The translations under genes were made by a program, and so were the position numbers. A model generated the notes under the pieces. The model worked only from the letters and a program-made list of their open reading frames with translations, made no database searches and had not been told where the DNA came from. A DNA stretch of 51,898 bases from the NCBI GenBank assembly GCA_964482435.1, contig CAYZXL010000029.1, positions 1 to 51,898 of the forward strand, given 5' to 3'. The DNA comes from CAYZXL01 sp964482435 (GTDB taxonomy: Bacteria > Auribacterota > JABMQX01). Of this stretch, positions 45,211 to 51,898 are shown one piece after another; the first letter of the stretch is position 1, and each line of letters begins with the position of its first letter.

Positions 45211-46050
45211 TCACTCGGAAAAGAACGCTACAAGTTCACGCACCTTCGCGGGGAGTTCTTTGCGGGGGAGGACGATGTCAACCATGCCGTGCTCGAGGAG
45301 GAATTCGGAGCGCTGAAATCCTTCGGGGAGTTCCTGCCGAATCGTCTGCTCGATGACTCGAGGTCCCGCAAATCCTATCAGCGCCCCCGGCTCGGCTATA
45401 ATGATGTCGCCCAACGAAGCGAAGCTCGCGGTAACACCGCCGGTGGTCGGATTTCCGAGGATGGCTATGTACAGCAAACCAGCTTGATGGAACCGCGCTA
45501 GCGCCCCGGCGGTCTTCGCCATCTGCATCAGGCTATATGTTGATTCCATCATCCGCGCACCGCCGGAAGCCGTAACGATGATGAGGATGCATCGTTCGTC
45601 GAGAGAGCGCTCGACAAGCCGAGTCACTTTTTCTCCGACGACGGACCCCATGCTTCCGCCGATGTAGTTGAAGTCCATCGCCCCGAAACCGACGCGATGC
45701 CCCTCGACGGCGCCCATTCCGGTGAGAATCGCCTCGTTCAACTGGGACTTTCGGGATGCCTCCGCCTGCCGGTCGGTGTACTTTTTGAAGTCCACGAACC
45801 CCAGCGGGTCTTGAGGGAGCATCTCGGCGTCCATCTCCTCGAAGCTTCCTTCGTCGAGGAGCAATTCCAGTCTCTCCGTGGCGGTCATCATGTAGTGATA
45901 CTTACATTTCGGGCAGGTCTTGAAAGCGTTCTCGAATTCTTTCGCGTCAACGATCTCCCGGCAGTTGGTGCACTTCATCCATCGTCCAGTCGGAATCTGG
46001 ACTTTCTTGACCCTGACCGCTGAGTATTTCGGCTTTCCAAAAAGTGGCAT
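45211..46050 (-). CDS. accD: Acetyl-CoA carboxylase carboxyltransferase subunit beta
   Basis: Transfers the carboxyl group from carboxybiotin to acetyl-CoA to make malonyl-CoA, together with AccA. 279 residues, standard size. A zinc ribbon at the N-terminus (Cys27, Cys30, Cys46, Cys49) is followed by the crotonase-like fold with GHRVGFGAMDFNYIGGSMGSVVGEK, ASGGARMMES, and NPTTGGVTASFASLGD and IGFAGPRVIEQT for the CoA site and oxyanion hole. GAAGG lies upstream of the start. The 130 bp gap to gatB contains a TATAAT on the plus strand (46133-46138), the wrong orientation for this gene. Confidence 0.97.
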   Translation of the reverse strand: MPLFGKPKYSAVRVKKVQIPTGRWMKCTNCREIVDAKEFENAFKTCPKCKYHYMMTATERLELLLDEGSFEEMDAEMLPQDPLGFVDFKKYTDRQAEASRKSQLNEAILTGMGAVEGHRVGFGAMDFNYIGGSMGSVVGEKVTRLVERSLDERCILIIVTASGGARMMESTYSLMQMAKTAGALARFHQAGLLYIAILGNPTTGGVTASFASLGDIIIAEPGALIGFAGPRVIEQTIRQELPEGFQRSEFLLEHGMVDIVLPRKELPAKVRELVAFFSE

Positions 46051-46180
46051 GGCTGCTACCTTCTCAGTTCTGTCTCTTGCGCGAGAGGGCTATCAGACTG
46101 CTGCCTCGTCTGCCGGGCGCATGGACAGCCCATATAATACCCAAAAGCCTCGCACAGTGCTACAGAAATAGCGCTATGGC

Positions 46181-47608
46181 TCATCTCTTCAGTTTTTCCA
46201 GCAGGATTTTCTTCACAAACTGGGAGTCCGCTTTTCCCCGGGCGGCTTTCATTACCTGCCCCACGAGAAACTCGATTGCCTTTCCCTTACCGGCGAGATA
46301 GTCCTGAACCGGCTTCGGATTCTGCGCGATGACCGCCTCGATGACCCCCTCGATTTCTCCCGCGTCCGTCATGGGCGAAAGCTTCTTCTCCTCGACGATT
46401 TTCTCCGGGGGCTTGCCGGTCTCGGCCATCTCGGCGAAGACCGTTTTGGCGATATTGCTGGTGATTTTGCCGCCGTCTATCATCCGAACCATGTCCGCGA
46501 GCATCTTCGGAGAAACCGGAAGAGCCTCGAGCGCGATTTTCCGCTCGTTCAGTTCCCGAAGCACTCCCACCATGACCCAGTTGCATACGGACTTATAGTT
46601 GTCGTGGAGGCGAACGCACTCCTCGTAGTAGTCGGCGAAAGCCTTCTGGGATGTGAGAACGCCCGCGTCGTACTCCGAAAGCCCGTACTCCTGTGTGAAC
46701 CGCTTCTTCCTCGCCTCCGGGAGCTCGGGAATCGTCGCCCGCACCTCGTCAATCCACGGCTTATCGAGCACTATCGGCACGAGGTCCGGCTCCGGGAAAT
46801 ACCGGTAGTCGTGCGCCCACTCCTTGCTCCTCATCGAGACTGTCCTCTGCGAGTCCGGGTCCCAGCGGCGAGTCTCCCGAACCAGTTTGCCGCCACTTTC
46901 GAGGACCTCGCTCTGCCGCTCAATTTCATAAGCGAGCGACCTCCGGACGGCATTGAAGCTGTTCATGTTCTTGACTTCGATCTGCGTGCCGAGCTGTTCT
47001 TGTCCCTTCGGCCGCACCGAAACGTTCGCATCGCAGCGGAGGCTTCCCTCCTCCATGTTGCAGTCGCTGACGTCCAGGTACTGAAGCAACAACTTCAGCC
47101 CAACGAGATAATCGTACGCCTCCTCCGGGCTGTAGATTTCCGGTTTGCTCACAATCTCTAACAGAGGAATCCCCACCCGATTGAAATCCACGCCGCTCTC
47201 GCCGTCGGGAAAATGAATCAATTTCCCGGCTTCCTCCTCGACGTGCACCCGGATCAGCCCGACCTTTCGCGTCTCCCCATTGGACGAGAACTCCAGCACT
47301 CCTCCCCTGCATAGCGGCTTGTCATATTGCGAAATCTGAAAATTCTTCGGCAGGTCCGGATAGAAGTAGTTCTTCCGGTCGAACTTGCTGAACTTAGATA
47401 CCTCGCAGCCCACCGCAAGGCCGACCTTCACGGTGAATCGCAGCGCTTTCTCGTTGAGGACGGGCAAAACCCCGGGCAGCCCCAGGCACACAGGACACGT
47501 CTGCGTGTTCGGCGGCGCCCCAAACCGCGTCGAACAGCCACAGAAAAGCTTCGTTTCGGTTTTCAGTTCCGCGTGGACTTCCAGTCCAATCACGCCTTCG
47601 TATTCCAA
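46181..47608 (-). CDS. gatB: Aspartyl/glutamyl-tRNA amidotransferase subunit B
   Basis: Converts misacylated Glu-tRNAGln (and Asp-tRNAAsn) to the amide form with GatA and GatC. About 475 residues, standard. YEGVIGLEVHAELKT at the N-terminus, CPVCLGLPGVLPVLN, RKNYFYPDLPKNFQISQYD, EEGSLRCDANVSVRP, EVKNMNSF and the C-terminal YqeY-like helical tail are all present. Start choice: GGAGG at 47616-47620 lies one base from GTG 47614 but seven bases from TTG 47608, so I favour TTG 47608; GTG 47614 would add two residues. Neither gatA nor gatC is in the window. Confidence 0.97.
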   Translation of the reverse strand: MEYEGVIGLEVHAELKTETKLFCGCSTRFGAPPNTQTCPVCLGLPGVLPVLNEKALRFTVKVGLAVGCEVSKFSKFDRKNYFYPDLPKNFQISQYDKPLCRGGVLEFSSNGETRKVGLIRVHVEEEAGKLIHFPDGESGVDFNRVGIPLLEIVSKPEIYSPEEAYDYLVGLKLLLQYLDVSDCNMEEGSLRCDANVSVRPKGQEQLGTQIEVKNMNSFNAVRRSLAYEIERQSEVLESGGKLVRETRRWDPDSQRTVSMRSKEWAHDYRYFPEPDLVPIVLDKPWIDEVRATIPELPEARKKRFTQEYGLSEYDAGVLTSQKAFADYYEECVRLHDNYKSVCNWVMVGVLRELNERKIALEALPVSPKMLADMVRMIDGGKITSNIAKTVFAEMAETGKPPEKIVEEKKLSPMTDAGEIEGVIEAVIAQNPKPVQDYLAGKGKAIEFLVGQVMKAARGKADSQFVKKILLEKLKR

Positions 47609-47873
47609 TGCCACTCCTCCAAAGGAAGAGACCTGCTCCGGCCGCCACTTCTTTCACAGTCACCGGACGCTTGCTTCAGTCTGGCTCTCACGCTCGAGGC
47701 GAGCATGGCCGAATGCCTATTCCCACAAAAAATCCTACCGCGCCGTTGGCAGACGTGTCAAACCAATGTCGAAGAGGGTGTGGCTACGTTTGAGCTGTGT
47801 GCGCCGTGAGTGTGAGAGGAATTGGCCTCGTAATGGAGAGAAAGGGTAACGCCATCCCGCCCGTGGGGTTCTC

Positions 47874-47948
47874 CCTCTGTGCCCTTCGTGGCCTTCGTGG
47901 TAGCAAGAGGCAGGCATCTGACCACAAAGAGCACGAAGAACACGAAGG
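47874..47948. repeat. Inverted doublet of the CTCTGTG/CACGAAG repeat family (copy D)
   Basis: The arm at 47874-47901 (CCTCTGTGCCCTTCGTGGCC then TTCGTGGT) pairs with the arm at 47921-47948 (ACCACAAAGAGCACGAAGAA then CACGAAGG); I count 21 of 28 positions complementary, with a 19-base gap. Confidence 0.6.
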
Positions 47949-48118
47949 CATGTATGCCCTGAGAAGAAGAAACCAAGACTTGGACAGGACGACCCCGCCA
48001 CGGGCGGGGTTAATCGTGTCCGCTGTTTCTCCGCGATCTCCGCGCCCTCTGCGGCTGCCGCCCCCACGGCCATGCCATTTCCCGATCGCGCAATTCCTCA
48101 GTCTCGGGCGGTTGTACC

Positions 48119-48215
48119 GCAGGCGTCCCGCCTGCGCCGCACAGGGGCCGCGACTTCTGCGGCCGCACCGGCCTTTTGCCCATGTTCCCTGCCGCTGCCG
48201 AAGGCGGCGGCGCGT
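48119..48215. repeat. Cluster of three short palindromes
   Basis: GCAGGCGTCCCGCCTGC (48119-48135), GGCCGC-gacttct-GCGGCC (48146-48164) and GCCGC-tgccgaag-GCGGC (from about 48191). They look like further REP-type units. Confidence 0.45.
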
Positions 48216-48298
48216 CGCCCGTTCTCTCTACGCTCTCTGCGACCTCGGCGGTTCATTCCCCCTGTGACTCACGTCTTTGCCCCGCCCCAAATTTCATG

Positions 48299-48326
48299 TT
48301 GACACGGGGCCTTTGGCTGGTAGAGT
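48299..48326 (+). promoter_or_regulatory. Sigma70-like promoter for the 48437 beta-helix gene
   Basis: TTGACA (48299-48304, full consensus) and TAGAGT (48321-48326) with a 16-base spacer, about 110 bases before the start codon. Confidence 0.5.
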
Positions 48327-48436
48327 CAATAACCAGCATCCACGGAATCGGGTGCTTGGAAGTTGTCGAGGAGGCATTCCATGTCGAAGAAAGCCGAATA
48401 GTCGCAGTCAACTTCATCTCAAGAGGAGGGGGGACA

Positions 48437-50587
48437 ATGACCCGCACACGAGTTCTCGTCACGACATCAGTCTTTTTCCTTCTATCGGTCTGTTCGGGCT
48501 CGTTCGCGACCGACTGGTACGTGGCGCCTCCGCCACTGGGAAACGACAGCAATCCAGGCACGAACGCGCTTCCCTTTGCCACCATTCAGCACGGGATTGA
48601 CGCCGCCTCGAGCGGCGATAGGGTCATCGTGGCCCAGGGGACGTACCCGGAGAGCATCCATTTCGACGGCAAGAACATCACTTTGACCAGTACGGACCCG
48701 CTCGATCCCTCCGTCGTCGCAAACACCATCATTCAAGCCAAAGAAACCAGTTCCGTCGTCACGTTCTCCGGGACCGAAACCGAAGCCTGCGTCCTGTCCG
48801 GTTTCAGTATCCGCAACGGTGGGGCTGTGGACGGGGGGGGAATCTCCGGAGGAACAGAGTCCACCCGAACCCACGCGACCATCGAGAATAACACGATAGC
48901 GCGCAACTCGGCGCAGGCCGGCGGCGGGCTGGCCTACTGCGATGGCGAGATCGAGAGCAATACGATAAGGGACAACTTGGCCACATTCAACGGCGGCGGG
49001 ATGTATGGATGCGCCGGGATGATCCTGAACAACACGATAACGGGCAACTCCGCCACGGGCGATTACTCCGCCGGCGGCGGGCTGGAGTACTGCAACGGCA
49101 CGATCCAAAACAACACGATAACCAACAATTCGACGGACCAGTATGGCGGCGGGCTGGCCCGGTGCAACGGCACGATCCAGAACAACACGATAGCGGGCAA
49201 CTTCGCCCTGTACGGCGGCGGGCTGTGCCTCTGCGACGGGACCATTGGGAACAACACGATAACGCGCAACTCGGCGACGTGGGGCGGCGGGCTGTATTGG
49301 TGCAACGGGACGATCCAGAACAATACGATAAGCGGCAACCTGGCGGGGGCAGACGCCGGCGGGCTGTACTACTGCAACGGCACGATCCAAAACAACACGA
49401 TAGCGCGCAACTCTGCCGGAGAGCTCGGCGGCGGGCTGTGCGTCTGCCACGGGACGATCCAGAACAACACGATTACAGGCAACTCGGCGGCACAGTACGG
49501 CGGCGGGCTGAGTGAATGTTACGGCACGATCCAGAACAACACGATAAGCGGCAACCTGGCGGGGACCGACGGCGGCGGGCTGTACCACTGCAGCGCCACG
49601 GTCCAGAACAACACCATAACGGGCAACTCGGCGGAACAGAGCGGCGGCGGGTTGGGGAACTGCGACGGGACCATCCAGGGCAACACAATAACGGGCAATG
49701 TGGCGCAAACGGCGGGCGGGCTGGACGCGTGTGACGGAACAATCCAGAGCAACAGGATAAGCAGTAACCGGGCGATGACCGACGGCGGCGGGTTGAGCTA
49801 CTGCCTCGGAACGGTGCAGAGCAACACCATAACGGGCAACTCGGCACTGAACGGCGGCGGGCTCTACGACTGCCACGGAACCGTTCAGAACAACACGATA
49901 ACGGGCAACTCGGCGCAAGTGTACGGCGGCGGGCTAGCCGCGTGTGGGGCGGCCATCCGGAACAACACGATAGCCGACAACTCCGCAACGCAGGGCGGCG
50001 GCGGGCTGTCTTACTGCACAGCGACGATGCGCAACTGCATTCTCTGGGGGAACACCGCTCCAGGCGCCGGTCAGCTTCACGAGTCGTCTGTCCCAACCTA
50101 TTCCTGCATTGAGGGGTGGACCGGAGACCCAAGCACAAGGAACATTGCGGAACACCCTCAGTTTGTTGATCCTGACGGACCCGACAATGACCCGGGAACA
50201 CAAGAAGACAACAACTATCGGTTATCGGCGAGCTCGCCGTGCGTTGATGCGGGACTTAACGAGGACTGGATGGGGTCGGCGACAGACCTGGACGGGAATC
50301 CGCGAATCGTGGATGGCGATGGGGATGCTCAGGCGATTGTGGACATGGGGGCCTACGAGTACAGCTTCAAGTTTCGGATTAGCCAGGTCCTGCGACAGGC
50401 GGGCGGCGCCGTCAGGGTCACTTGGACGAGCCGCGCGGGGTCCAATTACGTCGTCTGGTCATGCACGGACTTGAGCGGCGGGTCATGGACGGATGAAGCG
50501 GGAACGCCGTCTCAGGGGGAATCAACGACATGGACGGACCCCAGTCCCGGCGGTTCGCGCAAGTTTTACAGGGTCGAGCAATTCTGA
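48437..50587 (+). CDS. Secreted right-handed beta-helix protein with a 16-coil cysteine ladder
   Basis: 716 residues. Signal peptide (VLVTTSVFFLLSVCSGSFA), then the family N-terminal cassette (FATIQHGIDAASSGDRVIV, FDGKNITLTSTDPLDPSVVA, CVLSGFSIRNGG). Next are 16 consecutive coils of 23-24 residues on the pattern GGGLxxCxGTIQNNTITGNSA, each with one Cys at the same place and an Asn pair. The end has SPCVDAG, DMGAYEY and the shared C-terminal module (VRVTWTSRAGSNYVVWSCTD to KFYRVEQF). ATG 48437 has AGAGGAGGGGGG upstream; the frame opens at 48176 without support. The coil-coding DNA is a 69-72 bp tandem repeat that also leaves long open antisense frames, which I treat as shadows. Very similar to the next gene. 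Extracellular; function unknown. Confidence 0.88.
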   Translation: MTRTRVLVTTSVFFLLSVCSGSFATDWYVAPPPLGNDSNPGTNALPFATIQHGIDAASSGDRVIVAQGTYPESIHFDGKNITLTSTDPLDPSVVANTIIQAKETSSVVTFSGTETEACVLSGFSIRNGGAVDGGGISGGTESTRTHATIENNTIARNSAQAGGGLAYCDGEIESNTIRDNLATFNGGGMYGCAGMILNNTITGNSATGDYSAGGGLEYCNGTIQNNTITNNSTDQYGGGLARCNGTIQNNTIAGNFALYGGGLCLCDGTIGNNTITRNSATWGGGLYWCNGTIQNNTISGNLAGADAGGLYYCNGTIQNNTIARNSAGELGGGLCVCHGTIQNNTITGNSAAQYGGGLSECYGTIQNNTISGNLAGTDGGGLYHCSATVQNNTITGNSAEQSGGGLGNCDGTIQGNTITGNVAQTAGGLDACDGTIQSNRISSNRAMTDGGGLSYCLGTVQSNTITGNSALNGGGLYDCHGTVQNNTITGNSAQVYGGGLAACGAAIRNNTIADNSATQGGGGLSYCTATMRNCILWGNTAPGAGQLHESSVPTYSCIEGWTGDPSTRNIAEHPQFVDPDGPDNDPGTQEDNNYRLSASSPCVDAGLNEDWMGSATDLDGNPRIVDGDGDAQAIVDMGAYEYSFKFRISQVLRQAGGAVRVTWTSRAGSNYVVWSCTDLSGGSWTDEAGTPSQGESTTWTDPSPGGSRKFYRVEQF
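48880..50040 (+). repeat. Tandem 69-72 bp coding repeat (beta-helix coils)
   Basis: Each unit contains a near-constant core such as CGGCGGGCTG, then TGCAACGGCACGATCCA and AACAACACGATA. Sixteen units lie in the 48437 gene; related units recur in the gene starting at 50906. Confidence 0.8.
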
Positions 50588-50905
50588 GGGCAGCCGTGCG
50601 ACTCGGTAAGCGAGCGCAACCTTCTCTACGAAGTCCGGAGGTACCGAAACCAAAGCTACCTCCGAAAGCCGCTTCATTTGGCCCACCACGGAGGCACAAG
50701 ATGGGAACTACCGGCGGCCCGAAACGTGTTTACGCTTCAGCGTATTTGTAGTTGACTCCTCATCTCTCTGCCGACGAGGACGCTGAGGTGAGGGTGCACC
50801 CGTATCCGCTTCGACCCTGGGAAGGCCCGGGTCTGAATTTACGGCGCAAGGAATCTTTCCCGGCGTTTGCGACGGCAATGAATACAGCACAAGGAGGGCT
50901 TAAGC
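50588..50905. other. Intergenic region between tandem beta-helix genes
   Basis: 318 bp. It holds a hairpin at 50636-50664 and a small palindrome TACGC-TTCA-GCGTA at 50731-50744. TTGACT at 50752-50757 has no matching -10 box. No gene seen. Confidence 0.5.
50636..50664 (+). terminator. Possible hairpin terminator after the 48437 gene
   Basis: CGGAGGTA (50636-50643) and TACCTCCG (50657-50664) form an 8 bp stem with a 13-base loop, about 50 bases after the stop. No T run follows, so activity is doubtful. Confidence 0.3.
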
Positions 50906-51898
50906 ATGCGAGCGATTCTTTTTCTCAGCATCTGCGTCGTAATTCTCCCAATGGCACAGGCATTGGGGGCGAAATGGTACGTTGACGATTCGGTTTTATC
51001 CTCCGGCGACGGCAAATCCCCCGCGACCGCGTTCGAAAAGGTCCAGGAGGGGATTGACGCGGCGTCCGACGGCGATACGGTCATCGTGGCCCAGGGGATA
51101 TACCTGGGGAACATCCATTTCCACGGCAAGAACATCACTTTGACCGGTACGGACCCCCTCGATCCCTCCCTCGTCGCAAACACCATCATTCATGGGAACA
51201 AAGCTGGTTCCGTCGTCACGTTCTCCGCGACCGAAACCGAGGCCTGTGTCCTGTCCGGCTTCACCATCCGGAATGGCGCGGCCCTGTTGGGCGGCGGAAT
51301 CCGTGGAAGTACAGGCGCCGGTGGGACGCACGCGACCATCCAGAACAACACGATAACACGAAATTCGGCGCAGGCCGGCGGCGGGCTGGCCTTCTGCGAT
51401 GGCGAGATCGAGAACAATACGATAAGGGACAACTTGGCCACAGACAACGGCGGCGGGATGTATGGATGCGCCGGGATGATCCTCAACAACGTGATAACGG
51501 GTAACTCGGCGACCTTCGGCGGCGGGCTGTACGCCTGCAATGGCATGATCGAGAACAACACGATATCGGACAACTCGGCGAGCCGGTATGGCGGCGGGCT
51601 GTTCTACTGCAATGGCACGATCGAGCACAACACGATATCGGACAACTCGGCGAGCCAGTATGGCGGGGGGCTGGCTTACTGCGATGGGACGATCCAGAAC
51701 AACACGATAAGCGGCAACCTGGCGGGGACCAACGGCGGGGGGCTGAACTACTGCAAGGCCACGATCCAGAACAACACGATAACGGGCAACTGGGCGGAAC
51801 AGCGTGGCGGCGGGTTGGACGACTGCGACGGGACCATCGAGGACAACACAATAACGGGCAATGTGGCGCAAACGGCGGGCGGGCTGGACGCGTGTGAC
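50906..51898 (+). CDS. Secreted beta-helix cysteine-ladder protein (3' end outside window)
   Basis: Open from ATG 50906 to the last base (331 codons) without a stop. AAGGAGGG at 50891-50898 precedes the start. Signal peptide (AILFLSICVVILPMAQALGA), then WYVDDSVLSSGDGKS, FEKVQEGIDAASDGDTVIVA, FHGKNITLTGTDPLDPSLVA, CVLSGFTIRNGAA and eight Cys coils before the window ends. Long stretches are nearly identical in DNA to the upstream gene (for example 51846-51898 against 49682-49733), but four fewer coils separate the matching segments. The missing 3' part should include more coils, the SPCIDAG segment and the C-terminal module. Confidence 0.85.
   Translation, partial: MRAILFLSICVVILPMAQALGAKWYVDDSVLSSGDGKSPATAFEKVQEGIDAASDGDTVIVAQGIYLGNIHFHGKNITLTGTDPLDPSLVANTIIHGNKAGSVVTFSATETEACVLSGFTIRNGAALLGGGIRGSTGAGGTHATIQNNTITRNSAQAGGGLAFCDGEIENNTIRDNLATDNGGGMYGCAGMILNNVITGNSATFGGGLYACNGMIENNTISDNSASRYGGGLFYCNGTIEHNTISDNSASQYGGGLAYCDGTIQNNTISGNLAGTNGGGLNYCKATIQNNTITGNWAEQRGGGLDDCDGTIEDNTITGNVAQTAGGLDACD

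Larger units (their letters stand above)
47615..48436. other. 822 bp intergenic region with several repeat elements and a promoter
   Basis: No credible gene. It holds an inverted doublet (47874-47948), a hairpin CCCCGCC-ACG-GGCGGGG (47993-48009), two direct copies of a CTCTGCG-type unit (about 48025-48054 and 48220-48254), three consecutive palindromes (48119-48215) and the promoter of the beta-helix gene (48299-48326). Confidence 0.6.

Noticed and set aside
46133..46138. Perfect TATAAT in the accD-gatB gap
   Set aside because: It is on the plus strand while both flanking genes are on the minus strand, and no -35 box lies at the right distance.
48482..49918. Long antisense open frame (478 codons) opposite the beta-helix coils
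   Set aside because: It mirrors the 69-72 bp coding repeat of the plus-strand gene, has a repetitive unnatural composition (RRVARYRVVLDRAVAV type), and lacks a signal or ribosome binding site. The same applies to the antisense frames at 23799-25148 and 50996-51871.
48890..50030. CRISPR-like appearance of regularly spaced repeats
   Set aside because: The repeats are in frame, vary like protein coils, have no unique spacers of constant length, and lie inside a signal-peptide protein.

Overview
The window reads as chromosomal DNA of a GC-rich, heterotrophic, envelope-elaborate bacterium. Prepilin-type genes with an H-X9-DG-like C-terminus, many Tat-exported sugar enzymes, DUF2961/DUF6807/DUF5060 proteins, beta-helix proteins with a choice-of-anchor-Q-like segment and C10 peptidases with BACON-like domains are the kind of content I associate with the PVC superphylum (Planctomycetota, Lentisphaerota, Verrucomicrobiota) or neighbouring candidate phyla such as Sumerlaeota or Hydrogenedentota. 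The phylum is inference; no rRNA or convincing tRNA is visible. Start sites usually have strong GGAGG-type ribosome binding sites, so many of the longest open frames were shortened to the SD-supported start.

Layout. 249-8097: xylose isomerase, a DUF5060/DUF4038 hydrolase and an FG-GAP protein (minus), a Tat-exported mannonate dehydratase (plus) and a six-hairpin glycosidase (minus). 8.9-13.3 kb: two prepilin-like proteins, a third in which the prepilin helix is replaced by a two-helix membrane domain, and a secreted protein of unknown role. 13.5-16.4 kb: a minus-strand cluster with a ubiquitin-like sulfur carrier, its E1-like activating enzyme, a small membrane protein and a GH172-type enzyme. 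16.9-20.8 kb: GNAT acetyltransferase, sugar nucleotidyltransferase, AcpS and a GlcD-type FAD oxidase. 20.9-28.0 kb: a 1910-residue four-cassette beta-helix protein and a related gene broken by one in-frame TGA. 28.1-35.2 kb: five co-directional genes for exported polysaccharide and sugar metabolism (GH10, isomerase-fold protein, DUF6807, Gfo/Idh, enolase superfamily). 36-37 kb: a PfkB kinase. 37.4-44.9 kb: two paralogous C10-peptidase/BACON/beta-helix chimeras. 45-47.6 kb: accD and gatB. 48.4 kb to the end: two adjacent, very similar beta-helix proteins, the last running off the window.

Function. XylA, a GH10-like xylanase, mannonate dehydratase, an apiosidase-like hydrolase and GH172 together suggest use of glucuronoxylan or pectin-like plant polysaccharides, partly outside the cytoplasm. 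The most distinctive content is a secreted protein family built from one conserved N-terminal beta-helix cassette, 23-24 residue coils each carrying a cysteine and an Asn pair, and a C-terminal Trp/Tyr-rich module that also occurs on unrelated proteins in the window.

Intergenic DNA is rich in two repeat families: palindromic REP-like elements (one forming a REPIN-like inverted doublet) and longer CTCTGCG-type elements arranged as inverted pairs.
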